64,000 nt of DNA. Source: Aeolococcus sp050734155. Its GTDB lineage: Bacteria > Chloroflexota > Dormibacteria > Aeolococcales > Aeolococcaceae. The stretch lies in contig JBOHUD010000100.1 of assembly GCA_050734155.1 (NCBI GenBank), positions 24,889-88,888 of the forward strand, written 5' to 3'. Each line of letters begins with the position of its first letter. Position 1 is the stretch's first letter. Made by a program: the position numbers and the translations under genes. The notes beneath the pieces were generated by a model. The model made no database searches. It saw nothing but the letters and a program-made list of their open reading frames with translations, and was not told where the DNA came from. Below, one piece after another: positions 25,001 to 33,263 of the stretch.

Positions 25001-26435
25001 CCCCTTCGTCGCCGGGGACGTGGCGGCGCGCTGGGCCATCCCGGTGGCGCGCGTGGTCGAGGTGCTCACCTCGCTGGTGCGCGACGGGGACATCATCGCC
25101 GGCCACTTCCGTCCCGGCGGCGGCGACCGGGAGTACTGCCATCCCGAGGTGCTGCAACGGCTGCGCCGCCGCTCCCTGGCCGCGCTGCGTCGCGAGGTCG
25201 AGGCCGTCCCGGCGACCACCATGGCGCGCTTCCTGCCGATGTGGCACGGCGTCGGCCTGCCGGGGGGCGGCCACGGGCGCCTCGCCGGGGTGATCACCCA
25301 GCTGCAGGGGATGCCGGTCGCCCTCTCGGCCCTGGAGCGCGACCTCCTCCCGGCGAGGATGGCGTACGACCCGCGCCAGCTCGACGAGCTGATCGCCGCG
25401 GGTGAGGTGGTGTGGCAGGGCCGGGGCGCCATCGGCCGCGACGACGGCCGCATCGCGCTCTTCCTGCGCAGCGACGCCCCAAGGTTGCTGGCGGCGCCCG
25501 GCGACGCACCCCACTCCGACCTGCACCAGGCCATCCGCGAGCACCTGCGCACCCGGGGGGCGGCGTTCGTGCGCGACCTCCTCGACACCTGCGCCGGCGT
25601 CCCCCTCGACGAGGTCGTCGACTCCCTCTACGACCTGGTGTGGGCCGGTGAGGTGACCAACGACAGCCTGCAACCGCTTCGGTTTCTCGGCCCGGTGCGC
25701 CGCCATCCGCGCCGTCCGCTGATGCGCCTGGTGCCGCCGCGCGCCCAGGGGCGGTGGTCGCTGCTGGGCGGCGGGAGCGGTGCCGGCGCCACCGAGCGGG
25801 GGATCGCCCTCGCCCAGGTGCTGCTGCAGCGCCATGGGGTGCTCACCCGCGAGGCGGTGGCGGCCGAGTCACTCCCGGGCGGGTTCGCCGCGCTCTACCC
25901 GGTGCTGCGGGCCATGGAGGAGTCCGGCAGGATCCGCCGCGGCTACTTCGTCGAGGGGTGCGGCGCGGCCCAGTTCGCGCTGCCCGGTGCCGTCGACGCC
26001 CTGCGCTCGCAGCGCGTCGCGGTCGCGACCACGGTCCTGCTCGCCGCCGTCGACCCCGCCAACCCCTTCGGAGCGGTGCTGCCCTGGCCGGCGCTCGCCG
26101 GGCGCGTGGCGCGGGTCGCTGGCGCGTACACCGTGCTGCGCGGTGGCGAGCTGCGCTTCTTCGTAGAGCGCGGGGGGCGCTCCCTGGTGAGCAACGGAGA
26201 CCCCGACGACGATGACGTCGCCGCGCTGGCCCGCGTGGCCCTGCGCAGCGGCCGCCTCGATCTGCACACGATCGACTCGGAGCCCGCGGCCGGGCATCCC
26301 CTGGCGGAGCGGCTGCGCGCGGCTGGGTTCATCCGCAGCCCGCGCGGCCTGGTGCTGTACCCGCCCCGCGCCGGGCAGGGGCCGGCGCACGTGGTCGCCC
26401 CGGCGACGGCGGCGCTCAGGGGATCGACCAGGTGA
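22044..26435 (+). CDS. lhr: Lhr-type large ATP-dependent DNA helicase
   Basis: A 1463-residue superfamily 2 helicase. Walker A 'APTGSGKTLAAF' (near residue 45), 'TTPESLFLLL', the DEIH box in 'IVDEIHALAG', 'LSATQRP', 'STIVFVNSRRLAERLC', 'ATSSLELGIDMG' and motif VI 'LQRIGRAGH' follow in order. The long C-terminal half has the Lhr-core winged-helix and beta-barrel domains plus the extended Lhr-CTD ('PLMRLVPPRAQGRWSLL'). Length near 1500 fits actinobacterial Lhr, a DNA-damage-induced 3'-5' helicase. GTG 22044 was chosen because residues before it are low-complexity; GTG 22026 is an alternative. It ends 20 bp inside the convergent lipoprotein gene. Confidence 0.95.
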   Translation: MESLSLFSPAARRWFGDALGEPTEVQTRGWPEIAARRHALLCAPTGSGKTLAAFLWFVDSLGHSEPPEERGRCRVLYISPLKALTVDVERNLRAPLRGIALEAERRGERFREARTAVRSGDTASAERRDMVRHPPDILITTPESLFLLLTSAAREILRGVTTVIVDEIHALAGTKRGAHLALSLERLCALTGSDPQRIGLSATQRPLSEVARFLGGGGREVAIVDAGVRKPMELTIEVPVDDMADLDAGAGRGGDGSTPHLPRHSIWPAIAPRLLELIRAHRSTIVFVNSRRLAERLCGQINDLAGLELVRAHHGSIAREQRTAAEEMLKEGRLPAIVATSSLELGIDMGAVDLVVQVGSPGTVASGLQRIGRAGHSVGVASRGTIFPTHRGDLVEAAAIAERMADGAIEETRVPRNPLDVLAQQIVAMAALDTWDVAELRRTVQRAHPFADLGERAFEATLDMLDGRYPSEQFAELRARIVWDRVAGNVRGRAGAQRLAVTSGGTIPDRGLYSVNIFDDGRRVGELDEEMVYELRPGEVFILGATSWRCVEITPQQVLVLPAPGEPGRIAFWHGDSVGRPYEVGVAVGAMVRELVGSAPAAAMARLRTRAGLDERAVRNLLDHLADQAQATGAVPDDRTIVVERFRDQLGDWRLCVLTPFGARVHAPWSLVAAQRLRDEVGSDVQAIHSDDGFALRIADVDSPPDSAGLFLDPDAVVDAVTEQLLGSSLFASRFRENAARALLLPRRRPGQRTPLWQQRQRSAGLLQVVSRHPSFPILVETYRECLRDVFDLDAVAAVMRAVRARQIRVVEVETAQPSPVASSLLFEYIAQYMYDGDTPLAERRAHALSLDRELLAELLGSDDLRELLDADAIDATELELQRLDPAFPPRDPDSALDILRGVGDLTAVEASARGIAPEWLEELAMARRVLRVRLAGEERFIAADDAGRYRDAFGVALPAGLAAAHVAATGDAMAALLRRHARTHVPFVAGDVAARWAIPVARVVEVLTSLVRDGDIIAGHFRPGGGDREYCHPEVLQRLRRRSLAALRREVEAVPATTMARFLPMWHGVGLPGGGHGRLAGVITQLQGMPVALSALERDLLPARMAYDPRQLDELIAAGEVVWQGRGAIGRDDGRIALFLRSDAPRLLAAPGDAPHSDLHQAIREHLRTRGAAFVRDLLDTCAGVPLDEVVDSLYDLVWAGEVTNDSLQPLRFLGPVRRHPRRPLMRLVPPRAQGRWSLLGGGSGAGATERGIALAQVLLQRHGVLTREAVAAESLPGGFAALYPVLRAMEESGRIRRGYFVEGCGAAQFALPGAVDALRSQRVAVATTVLLAAVDPANPFGAVLPWPALAGRVARVAGAYTVLRGGELRFFVERGGRSLVSNGDPDDDDVAALARVALRSGRLDLHTIDSEPAAGHPLAERLRAAGFIRSPRGLVLYPPRAGQGPAHVVAPATAALRGSTR

Positions 26436-27099
26436 AGGCTCCATGCGTCGAGTTGATGGTCACTGTCAGGCTGCCGGAGCGACCGTGGGCGTCGCTGAAG
26501 GTGCAGCCGAACTTCTGACCGGGGGTCGACTCGATCGTGGCCGCCTGCGGGCAGGTGACGGTGACGGTGGCGTTGTTCTGCGCCTGGTACTGCTCCTCGA
26601 TGATCGACACCAGGTGGGCGATGCTCACCTCCCCGGGACCCGGGGTGGTGCCCCCCTGCGCGACCACGTCGCTGACCATCCAGCTGGGCGCCTGGTAGAG
26701 CACGGTGATCGTATCGGTGGCCGTCTGAGTGGGGTTGGTGACGGTCACCGTCACGAAGGCGGACGAGGCGGTGAGGGCGGTGGTCGCCCCCACCGAGTAC
26801 GTGCCGGACATGGGCACCGCGGCGCAGAGGCCGCCGCTGCTGCCTGAACGAGTGCGCAGGGGGTCGACTGTCAGCGCGTAGGCCGCAGGGCAGTTGCCGG
26901 CGTGGAGGTCGTTGAGGAACGCCTGGACCGCCTGGGCGGCGTCGCCACCGGCGGTCGGCGTGCTCCCCGCGGCGGTGGCGCCGGCGGTGCGAACCACACC
27001 CGGGATGTCGGTGGGCACGGTGGTGTCCGGGCCGCAGGCGGCGAGCACGCCGCCGCTGAGCAGCACCAGCCACGCCGCCAGGCCCCGCGCCAATGTCAT
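26416..27099 (-). CDS. DUF4333-type lipoprotein
   Basis: A 227-residue exported protein. The signal peptide ends in 'SGGVLAAC', a good lipobox, so Cys 21 is probably lipidated. Residues 50-140 form a Cys-containing NTF2-like domain ('AVQAFLNDLHAGNCPAAYAL', 'YSVGATTALTASSAFVTV'). The C-terminal part ('HLVSIIEEQYQAQ', 'VTVTCPQ', 'TPGQKFGCTFSD') matches DUF4333 with its conserved Cys pair, common in actinobacterial lipoproteins of unknown role. The start overlaps the HlyIII gene's stop by 4 bp, so the two are coupled. Confidence 0.85.
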   Translation of the reverse strand: MTLARGLAAWLVLLSGGVLAACGPDTTVPTDIPGVVRTAGATAAGSTPTAGGDAAQAVQAFLNDLHAGNCPAAYALTVDPLRTRSGSSGGLCAAVPMSGTYSVGATTALTASSAFVTVTVTNPTQTATDTITVLYQAPSWMVSDVVAQGGTTPGPGEVSIAHLVSIIEEQYQAQNNATVTVTCPQAATIESTPGQKFGCTFSDAHGRSGSLTVTINSTHGAFTWSIP

Positions 27100-27809
27100 C
27101 CCCCCGGCAACACCCAGTGCGTGATCGCGATCCACTGCAGCGCCGCGGCGGCGAGCACCATGGAGTGGAAGATCTCGTGGAAGCCGAAGGTCCGCGGCCA
27201 GGGGTTGGGACGCCGCCACGCATAGATGATCGCCCCAGAGATGTACACCGCCCCGCCCAGGGCCAGCAGGCCGGCGCCGACCGGTCCGAGGTTGGCCAGC
27301 AGACGGGGGATGAGCACGACGCCGAAGGCGCCCACCGCGACGTAGGGACCGACCTCGACCGCCACAGGTGCGTCGTTCCAGACCGTGTTGAGGATGCCGC
27401 CCAGCAGAGCCCCACCCCAGACCACGGCGAGGGTGGCCACGCTCAACCAGCCCGACAGCGCGATCACCGCGATGGGGGTGAAGGTGCCGGCGATGAGCAG
27501 GAAGATGGTGGCGTGGTCGAGCCGTCGCAGCCATCTGCGCACCGTCGTCGACCAGCTGCCCCGGTGGTACAGCGCGCTCACCCCCAGGCATGCGCTCAGG
27601 GTGGCCGCGTAGATTGCGGTCGCGGTGCGCGCGTTGCCCACGGGAGCGTGGACGATCGCCCAGGCGCCGGCGAGCAGCGACACCGGGAAGCCGATCTCGT
27701 GGAGCACGCCGCGCATGCGCGGTTTGACGAAGGCGACCGCGGCGCGGGCGGCGTCGGAGACCTCGTCGACTGCGATCGCCAGCGGCGGCGTGGGTTTCAC
27801 GCTCACCAC
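27096..27809 (-). CDS. Hemolysin III (HlyIII/PAQR) membrane protein
   Basis: A 237-residue protein with seven predicted membrane helices. Family motifs are 'HEIGFPVSL', 'SALYHRGSW', 'RRLDHATIFLLIAGTFTP' and 'GFHEIFHSMV', which supply the Ser, His and Asp that coordinate zinc in the PAQR superfamily. Bacterial members (YqfA, TrhA) take part in membrane lipid homeostasis; haemolysis is a historical label. Start codons GTG 27809 or 27806 are both possible. It is upstream of and coupled to the lipoprotein gene. Confidence 0.93.
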   Translation of the reverse strand: MVSVKPTPPLAIAVDEVSDAARAAVAFVKPRMRGVLHEIGFPVSLLAGAWAIVHAPVGNARTATAIYAATLSACLGVSALYHRGSWSTTVRRWLRRLDHATIFLLIAGTFTPIAVIALSGWLSVATLAVVWGGALLGGILNTVWNDAPVAVEVGPYVAVGAFGVVLIPRLLANLGPVGAGLLALGGAVYISGAIIYAWRRPNPWPRTFGFHEIFHSMVLAAAALQWIAITHWVLPGG

Positions 27810-28363
27810 GATACCGTGCCCGTCCCTCGAGTTCCGTCCCCTGCCGGAAACATGCCGTCGACACCAACCCGATGAGCGCGGGATGCCGCGCGGTCACGTG
27901 GTGAGCGTTCCCACGCCAGACGACCCGGCGGAACCGATCCCAGGCCGGGGCGACACTCGGCGAGCGGCCACCAACGGCGGCTCGGCGGGGCTCCTGTGGA
28001 GATCCCTCGGGACAGCCTGATCGGATGTATTCTGTCCGGATACGGCGCGAGTTCGCTTGGGTGATGACCGACGATGGGCAGGCTAGGGTGCAAGTCGGGG
28101 AGGTCGGATTCGTCTTCCCGCCGACTCTGCGGACTGCCCGGGCTGCGGACACCACCTGGGAAGCGGCCATGTTGTCCGGCGATGGCACTGTGGAATTGGT
28201 GATGGCGCCAATGCCCGACGGAGCCCGACGGCCCCCTCGCGCAGTCGTCCTCGCCGTGGCCAAGCTCGGTGGGATCAGCGCCCGCTTGGTTGCAGCACTC
28301 GTCGTCACACGCGGCCCTCGCTCCGGGACAGCCGGCATCCCCGGTAGCCAGCATCGGCGAAGC
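27810..28363. other. Intergenic region before the low-GC gene pair
   Basis: About 550 bp between divergent genes. A plus-strand frame is open from 28025 into the exported-protein gene, but its sequence before ATG 28364 has no domain or ribosome site, and I treat it as non-coding. GC content falls across the region from neighbour-like to clearly lower. No RNA gene or clear promoter was recognised. Confidence 0.45.
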
Positions 28364-28946
28364 ATGTCCAATACCCTCGCTTCGGGCCGTGCTCGGTGGA
28401 TGGCCGTGGTGGCTGCATCGCTCACCGTATCGGCTGGCCTTCTAAGTGTCACAGGGCCAATCACAGCCCATGCAGCCACTTGTGGGGGCGCTTCAAGCGG
28501 CTACTACTACACGGGTTTCATAACCTGCACGGGCGCGAGCACCGACTACGGCTTTGTTGGCCTGGAGACCCTAGTCAGCGATGGGGCTGTGGACCTCGCC
28601 AATGGCGGCGTTCACATCCTTGAGTATGTCGACTCGCTGATGAACCATGAACAACGGGGAATTCGTGAGTTACTTCAATAACAACAGAGGCAGTGGCAAT
28701 GTTCTTCTCGGAATGTCATACCTCCCCGGCTTCGCCCGCGAGGATCTGACTGGCGAAGAATCGACCAACAATCAACTTCCATCGGTTGGACCGGTAACCT
28801 TTGCAAGCGCCCAGCTCGATGTCTCTCGGCCGGGAACGTGGACCCCTTGGACGACATCGGAGCCCGGCGAGGAAAACGTCAGCAGCACTCACTATGGGTT
28901 TTGGACCATCTCCGATTTCCTAGCCTTCAAGTACTCGGGACCGTGA
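28364..28946 (+). pseudogene. Exported protein gene broken by a frameshift
   Basis: The first part (28364-28681, 105 residues) has a signal peptide ending 'GPITAHAATCGG' and a Tyr/Gly-rich start. The second part is open in the +1 frame from 28647 to 28946 (99 residues: 'NNGEFVSYFNNNRGSG', then a beta-like region with many Trp, Ser and Thr). Around 28640-28653 stand two near copies, ATGAACC and ATGAACA. Removing one 7-bp copy joins the frames exactly as 'VDSLMNNGEFVSYF'. So this was one protein of about 191 residues, now disrupted, unless the duplication is an assembly error. No family recognised. The end overlaps the next gene's start by 4 bp. Confidence 0.7.
28640..28653 (+). repeat. 7-bp tandem duplication causing the frameshift
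   Basis: ATGAACC (28640-28646) is followed by ATGAACA (28647-28653). The second copy supplies the ATG that opens the shifted frame. Removal of one unit restores a single reading frame across the gene. Confidence 0.7.
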
Positions 28947-30088
28947 CGCCAGTGAGCGCCAGAGCGCTGCCCTCGCTTCGCGTCATGGCTGTGGGCATGG
29001 TTCTCACCGGGTGCGGCGGTTTGCAATTGGGTGCGAGCGGCGCGACGCAGCGGCCCTCAGTCGCGTCACCGCAATTCGTATACACGCTACCGAGTGACGA
29101 TACCGTGCCTTCCTCTGTGGCTGGAGACCTCACGGGACATGGCGTTTGGTTCCTGTCGGGTACGGACATGACGACCTCGATCTTCTACGTGAGTCCCAAT
29201 CGGAACGAGGATCGAAGCTATCCGCTCAATTCCCACTTCGTCCTGGGCGCTGCCAGTGGAATCGCGGCTGCCCGAGATGGGACCGTATGGGCGGGCGTTG
29301 ACATGAGCCTGATCCACCTTGTACCAGGGACCGGAAGGGCGACGACGTACCGCGTCCCAAGTCCGACCGATAGCCTGGCTGCGGAGTCATACCGACCGCC
29401 ATCCGTGCGTGGAACGCACGACATTGTGTCTGTGGCGGTGAGTGGCTCGGGCGAGGTGGCGCTGGCGATATCAGCAGCGGCAGAGGTGGTCGTGCTCAAA
29501 GATGGCGGATTCACAGCTCGGCCCCTGCCGGCCAATACAGACCCGGTGGACGTCGCATATCTGACTGACGGCACCCTGGGAGTCAACCTCCGCGACTACG
29601 ACACCCACCATGTGGATGAGATCGCGACCTTCACATCCAACGGCGTGAGGACCGATAGCGCCGTGGTCTCAGCTCCTCATATGGTGGCCATCGCTAACAA
29701 GTTCGTGACAGTGAGCAACCAACTCACGACTCTGGATGGCCAGGCCCAGGTCAGCGCGTCAATCCCTCTGGGAGTGACCAGCAATTCGTTCCAACCGGTG
29801 ACCGTGCGGCCGATTGCCGTCCTCTCCTCGGGGAATGTGGCACTAGCCAGCAGCGACGGCGTTCTGTTCGCAAATGTCTCCAGTGGGCAGACCATGGATC
29901 TCCGGCTTGCTTCGGTGTCGTGTTATCCATCGATGATTGCGTTACCTCCCGGGGTCACCCTGCTGCCGTCCCCAGCAACCTGTTTCGAAAGCCCCTTGCT
30001 GGTTGCCGCTGATGCTGCCGGCAATGTCTGGATCGTTGTGCCGGACCATACGAACGAGATCGGGTTGCTCCGGGGAATCACCTTCTAG
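28943..30088 (+). CDS. Lipoprotein with beta-propeller-like repeats
   Basis: A 381-residue protein from GTG 28943. The signal peptide ends in the lipobox 'VLTGC', then a Ser/Ala-rich linker. The body contains repeated blade-like segments such as 'GHGVWFLSGTD', 'AARDGTVWAGVD', 'VSGSGEVALAIS', 'LSSGNVALASSDG' and 'DAAGNVWIVVPD', as in streptogramin-lyase or NHL-like propellers. The active-site residues of Vgb are not obvious. It is translationally coupled to the frameshifted gene before it. GC content is visibly lower than that of the flanking genes, which suggests recent acquisition with its partner. Confidence 0.75.
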   Translation: MTPVSARALPSLRVMAVGMVLTGCGGLQLGASGATQRPSVASPQFVYTLPSDDTVPSSVAGDLTGHGVWFLSGTDMTTSIFYVSPNRNEDRSYPLNSHFVLGAASGIAAARDGTVWAGVDMSLIHLVPGTGRATTYRVPSPTDSLAAESYRPPSVRGTHDIVSVAVSGSGEVALAISAAAEVVVLKDGGFTARPLPANTDPVDVAYLTDGTLGVNLRDYDTHHVDEIATFTSNGVRTDSAVVSAPHMVAIANKFVTVSNQLTTLDGQAQVSASIPLGVTSNSFQPVTVRPIAVLSSGNVALASSDGVLFANVSSGQTMDLRLASVSCYPSMIALPPGVTLLPSPATCFESPLLVAADAAGNVWIVVPDHTNEIGLLRGITF

Positions 30089-30172
30089 TGCGCCGGAATC
30101 GCAGTTCCCTGAGCTGATGTCCGGCGGACGTGTCCACCCTGTCTGCGGTGACCTCGCCTACGATCGGCTGTC

Positions 30173-31231
30173 GTGAGTGCCGTCGAGGTGACCGGGGCGG
30201 CGCAGCGCCAGGCGTGGCGGGACGGCGTGCTTCCTGGAGTGGAGCAGGTCCGGCCGCAGCTGTGGTCGGTGCCGGTGCCCATCCCCGACAACCCGCTGCG
30301 CTACGTCATCGTGCACCTGCTCGAGCTGGACGACGGCGTGGCCGTGGTCGACACCGGGTGGAACACCGAGACCGCCTGGACGGCGCTGATCGACGGCCTC
30401 GCCGTCGCCGGCTACTCCGTCGCCGACGTGCGCGCGGCGCTGATCACCCACATCCATCCCGACCACTACGGCCTGGCCGGTCGCCTCCGCGAGGCGAGCG
30501 GCGCCTGGGTCGCCCTCCATCCCGCGGACGCGGCGCTGCTTCCCGGCCGCTACGGTGCGGGGATCAGCGCGGTGGTGGCACAGATGCGCGGGCTGCTCGG
30601 CGACTGCGGTGTCCCCGCCGGCGTGATCGCGGAGCTGAGTGAGGCGTCGATGGGGCTGCGCGAGTTCGTCAGCCAGGCGGAGCCGGACGTCCTCCTGGAG
30701 CACGGGCGCGCGGTGGAGTTGCGCGGCTGGGACCTGGTGCCGCTGCACACCCCCGGGCACTCGCCCGGCCATGTCTGCTTCCTCGACCGCGACCGGCGCC
30801 TGCTGCTCAGCGGCGACCACGTCCTGCCCCGGATCAGCCCCAACATCTCCGTGCATGCACAGCAACCGGGCAACCCGCTCGCCGATTTTCTGGACTCGCT
30901 GCGCGCCGTTCGCGACCTCGACGTCGACGAGGTCCTGCCTGCCCACGAGTGGCGCTTCGCCCCCCTGGCCGCCCGCGTCGACGAGCTGCTCGACCACCAC
31001 GCGCATCGCCTCGGGGTGATCGCACATGACATCGACGAGCATCCCGGCGCCACCTGCTGGGAGGTGACCCGCCGGCTCCCCTGGTCGCGCTCCTGGGAGC
31101 AGATCCGCGGCCACATGCGCCGCGCCGCGGTCGGTGAGACGCTGGCGCACCTGGTGCTGCTGGAGAGCCGCGGACGGGTGCGCCGCGCGCCGGGCCGGCC
31201 CTGGCGCTGGACGGCCGCAGGGCTGGCTTGA
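30173..31231 (+). CDS. Metallo-beta-lactamase-fold hydrolase with C-terminal winged helix
   Basis: A 352-residue protein from GTG 30173. Metal ligands are seen in 'THIHPDHYGLAG' (HxHxDH), 'HTPGHSPGHV', 'LLSGDHVLP' and 'LPAHEW'. Residues from about 265 on ('DELLDHHAHRLGVIAHDI', 'HLVLLESRGRVRRA') match the winged-helix tail of the LACTB2-like/BLACT group. Members act as nucleases, thioesterases or lactonases, so the substrate is open. The stop overlaps a possible TTG start of the next hypothetical gene. Confidence 0.9.
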   Translation: MSAVEVTGAAQRQAWRDGVLPGVEQVRPQLWSVPVPIPDNPLRYVIVHLLELDDGVAVVDTGWNTETAWTALIDGLAVAGYSVADVRAALITHIHPDHYGLAGRLREASGAWVALHPADAALLPGRYGAGISAVVAQMRGLLGDCGVPAGVIAELSEASMGLREFVSQAEPDVLLEHGRAVELRGWDLVPLHTPGHSPGHVCFLDRDRRLLLSGDHVLPRISPNISVHAQQPGNPLADFLDSLRAVRDLDVDEVLPAHEWRFAPLAARVDELLDHHAHRLGVIAHDIDEHPGATCWEVTRRLPWSRSWEQIRGHMRRAAVGETLAHLVLLESRGRVRRAPGRPWRWTAAGLA

Positions 31232-31254
31232 CGGGTGCGCCCGGCCGCCTCACC

Positions 31255-31965
31255 ATGACCGGAGATTGGGGCATCGAGGAGGAGTCCGTGTTCCGACGAC
31301 GCCCGCGGCCTGCCCCCGGAGACCCCTCGCTGACCCCGTCCGGCAGACAGAGATGTGCGGCCCGGGGATGCCGGCGTCGTGATGGCACGCAGTGCAGCTA
31401 CATCGACAAGCGCTCGCGGCACTGCCCGACGGCGTGGTGCCCGGACCACCTCGTGGCGGTCGCCGGCATCGGCCTCTGCCGGCGCCACGCGTCGACCATG
31501 CGGGCGATCGAGGGGTCCGAGATGATCACCGGGATGCCCGACTTCGACGACCGCGCCCCCTCCCTGGTGGGATGGATCGGCGGCCAGCTCGACGCCCCCA
31601 TCCGCGAGCTCCTCGCCCGCCTGGCGCCGAACCGGGGCGCGGCGCTGGCCGTCGATCCGGTGACCCTGGTGCTCACCGCAGAGGGCGGCCCGCGCCACTG
31701 GTCCAAGACCTGGAAGCTGCGCGACCCGAGCGGCGCGCTGCAGCGCGTCTCCATCGAGGTCGAGGAGGGGGGCGACGGCCACGTCGGGGCGCGCGTCGGC
31801 GGCGAGCTCATCGGCCAGGGGATGCCCCCGTGGATCGAGCGCCGCCGGACGGGACAGCGCGCCGATGCCGCCACCGACCTGGCGGAGCGGCGCGAGTTCT
31901 CCATGGCGATGGCGCGCTCCATCGAGCTGGTGATGACCGGCCGGGAGGTCGTGGCCGGCGATTGA
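31255..31965 (+). CDS. Hypothetical protein with N-terminal Cys/His zinc-binding region
   Basis: A 236-residue protein. Between residues 25 and 75 lie Cys and His in the order 'CAARGC', 'TQC', 'HCPTAWCPDH' and 'LCRRH', enough for two zinc sites. The remainder is an alpha/beta domain with 'IGGQLDAPIRELLARLAP', 'HWSKTWKLRDPSG' and 'FSMAMARSIELVMTGREV'. I do not recognise the family. ATG 31255 is preferred; TTG 31228 would overlap the hydrolase before it and GTG 31288 is also possible. It is coupled by a 4-bp overlap to the GNAT gene. Confidence 0.7.
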   Translation: MTGDWGIEEESVFRRRPRPAPGDPSLTPSGRQRCAARGCRRRDGTQCSYIDKRSRHCPTAWCPDHLVAVAGIGLCRRHASTMRAIEGSEMITGMPDFDDRAPSLVGWIGGQLDAPIRELLARLAPNRGAALAVDPVTLVLTAEGGPRHWSKTWKLRDPSGALQRVSIEVEEGGDGHVGARVGGELIGQGMPPWIERRRTGQRADAATDLAERREFSMAMARSIELVMTGREVVAGD

Positions 31966-32504
31966 GCGAGGTCGACATCGGCTGGAGCGAGGGGGCCATG
32001 GAGCGCGAGGACCGCGTGGACGTGGTCTGGGCCGCCTGGCGCGCCGCCTACCCACACATCTTCTCCCGGTCGGAGATCGACGGCATCTTCGAAGGCAGCC
32101 TCGAGGGCGAGGGCAGCTGGGTGGGGGCGAGGCTGGCCCCCGCGGGAACCCTGGCGGCACGGCGCGCCGGGCGCCTGGTGGGGCTGGCCGGCCTGGGACT
32201 GCTCCGCAACGGCGATGGCGAGCTTGCCGCCCTCTACGTGGTCCCCCAGCTGCAGGGACAGGGCATCGGCTCAGCCCTCTGGGATCGCTCGCTGGCCGAG
32301 CTCCAGGGGCGCGCCTGCCGTCGCCTGGAGGTGTGGACGCTGGCTCGGTCGCACGCCCGGCGCTTCTACGAGGCCCGCGGCTGCATCGCCTTCGCCGAGG
32401 GGAGCTTCACGGTGGCGGGCCACCGCGAGGTCGCCGTCGGCTACACCCGGGACATCTCCGAGAACGCGGCCGCCACCCTCTCGGAGTCGACGCCGACGCG
32501 ATAG
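31962..32504 (+). CDS. GNAT-family N-acetyltransferase
   Basis: A 180-residue enzyme that transfers an acetyl group from acetyl-CoA. The order is N-terminal helices 'VDVVWAAWRAAYPHIFS', strand 'GRLVGLAGLGLL', the strand before the pyrophosphate loop 'GELAALYVVP', the CoA-binding 'QLQGQGIGSALWDRSL' (Q/RxxGxG/A), and 'EVWTLARSHARRFYEARGC' with the usual late Tyr. TTG 31962 overlaps the preceding stop; ATG 31998 is an alternative. Substrate unknown. The 3' end overlaps the convergent membrane-protein gene by 64 bp. Confidence 0.88.
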   Translation: MSEVDIGWSEGAMEREDRVDVVWAAWRAAYPHIFSRSEIDGIFEGSLEGEGSWVGARLAPAGTLAARRAGRLVGLAGLGLLRNGDGELAALYVVPQLQGQGIGSALWDRSLAELQGRACRRLEVWTLARSHARRFYEARGCIAFAEGSFTVAGHREVAVGYTRDISENAAATLSESTPTR

Positions 32505-33067
32505 CCGATGCGCTGGATCTCCTTGGGTGCGAGAGGGTCGCCGGGGGCGTACCCCTCGAACAGGACGGCGGGGATGGTCAGCTGGAGAACCCGGCGCTCT
32601 GCCTGGGCGCGCTCGAAGCAGCGGCGCACATGGTCGAGGCGGAGCAGGACGGTGGCGGTGATGGCGCTGACCAGAGCCACCAACGCGACCCGGAGCCCGG
32701 CTGCGATGTAGAGGCCGCTGGCCGCGATCATCATTGACTCGACGAGCAGGATCACCCGGCGGCTGCCGATCCGGAGCCGTCCCAGGCGCAGCACCAGCGC
32801 CCCCTCGAAGATGGCCGCGGCGACGACCCACACCGCCAGCGCGCTCCAGGTGGCCGCTCCCGGCAGGGTGAGCTGCCCGACGCCGGGGATCACCAGGTTG
32901 GTCGGGATGGACAGGGTGGGGGCGGCGAGCACCAGCACGACCACGAACGCGATCCGGAAGAGCAGGCAGAGCTGGGCCACCCGGACCGCGGTGGGGGCGA
33001 GGAAGCGCCGGCGCGGCAGCCGGGGCACGCCGATGGGGCGCGAGGTCGGTGGGTGCGAACGCTTCAC
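32441..33067 (-). CDS. Hypothetical four-helix membrane protein
   Basis: A 208-residue protein from a GTG at 33067. A basic N-terminus ('RLPRRRFLAPT') precedes about four membrane helices ('LLFRIAFVVVLVLAAPTL', 'WSALAVWVVAAAIFEGALVL', 'VILLVESMMIAASGLYIAAG', 'VALVALVSAITATVLLRL') and a cytosolic C-terminal region of about 60 residues. No catalytic motif was seen and I do not recognise the family. The start is uncertain: the frame is open to 33211, but no good ribosome site marks any start. Confidence 0.7.
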   Translation of the reverse strand: MKRSHPPTSRPIGVPRLPRRRFLAPTAVRVAQLCLLFRIAFVVVLVLAAPTLSIPTNLVIPGVGQLTLPGAATWSALAVWVVAAAIFEGALVLRLGRLRIGSRRVILLVESMMIAASGLYIAAGLRVALVALVSAITATVLLRLDHVRRCFERAQAERRVLQLTIPAVLFEGYAPGDPLAPKEIQRIGYRVGVDSERVAAAFSEMSRV

Positions 33068-33202
33068 GGCGCTTGCAGCGTAGGCCGGCTGGAGGGCTCC
33101 GACGTGGCGGGAATGTGACGGCCGTTGCACGACTCGTCGCTGAACGGTCCGGATGTGATCGTTTTGTAACACGCGGCTGGCCTCGCCGGACCGCAGCCGG
33201 GC

Positions 33203-33238
33203 AGCCGTCACACCCCCTGAGTGTCTCCCGTGACGGCT
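33203..33238. promoter_or_regulatory. Inverted repeat before the NrtR-like gene
   Basis: AGCCGTCAC (33203-33211) and GTGACGGCT (33230-33238) are perfect complements 18 bases apart, ending 25 bp before ATG 33264. This is a likely operator, perhaps for autoregulation by the NrtR-like protein. A leader-RNA hairpin is the alternative. I do not recall it matching a published NrtR motif. Confidence 0.5.
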
Positions 33239-33263
33239 CCCGGGCTGCTAGGTTGGCTTCACC

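Noticed and set aside
28025..28363. N-terminal extension of the frameshifted exported protein
   Set aside because: It would place about 113 unrelated residues before a clear signal peptide; ATG 28364 is a better start.
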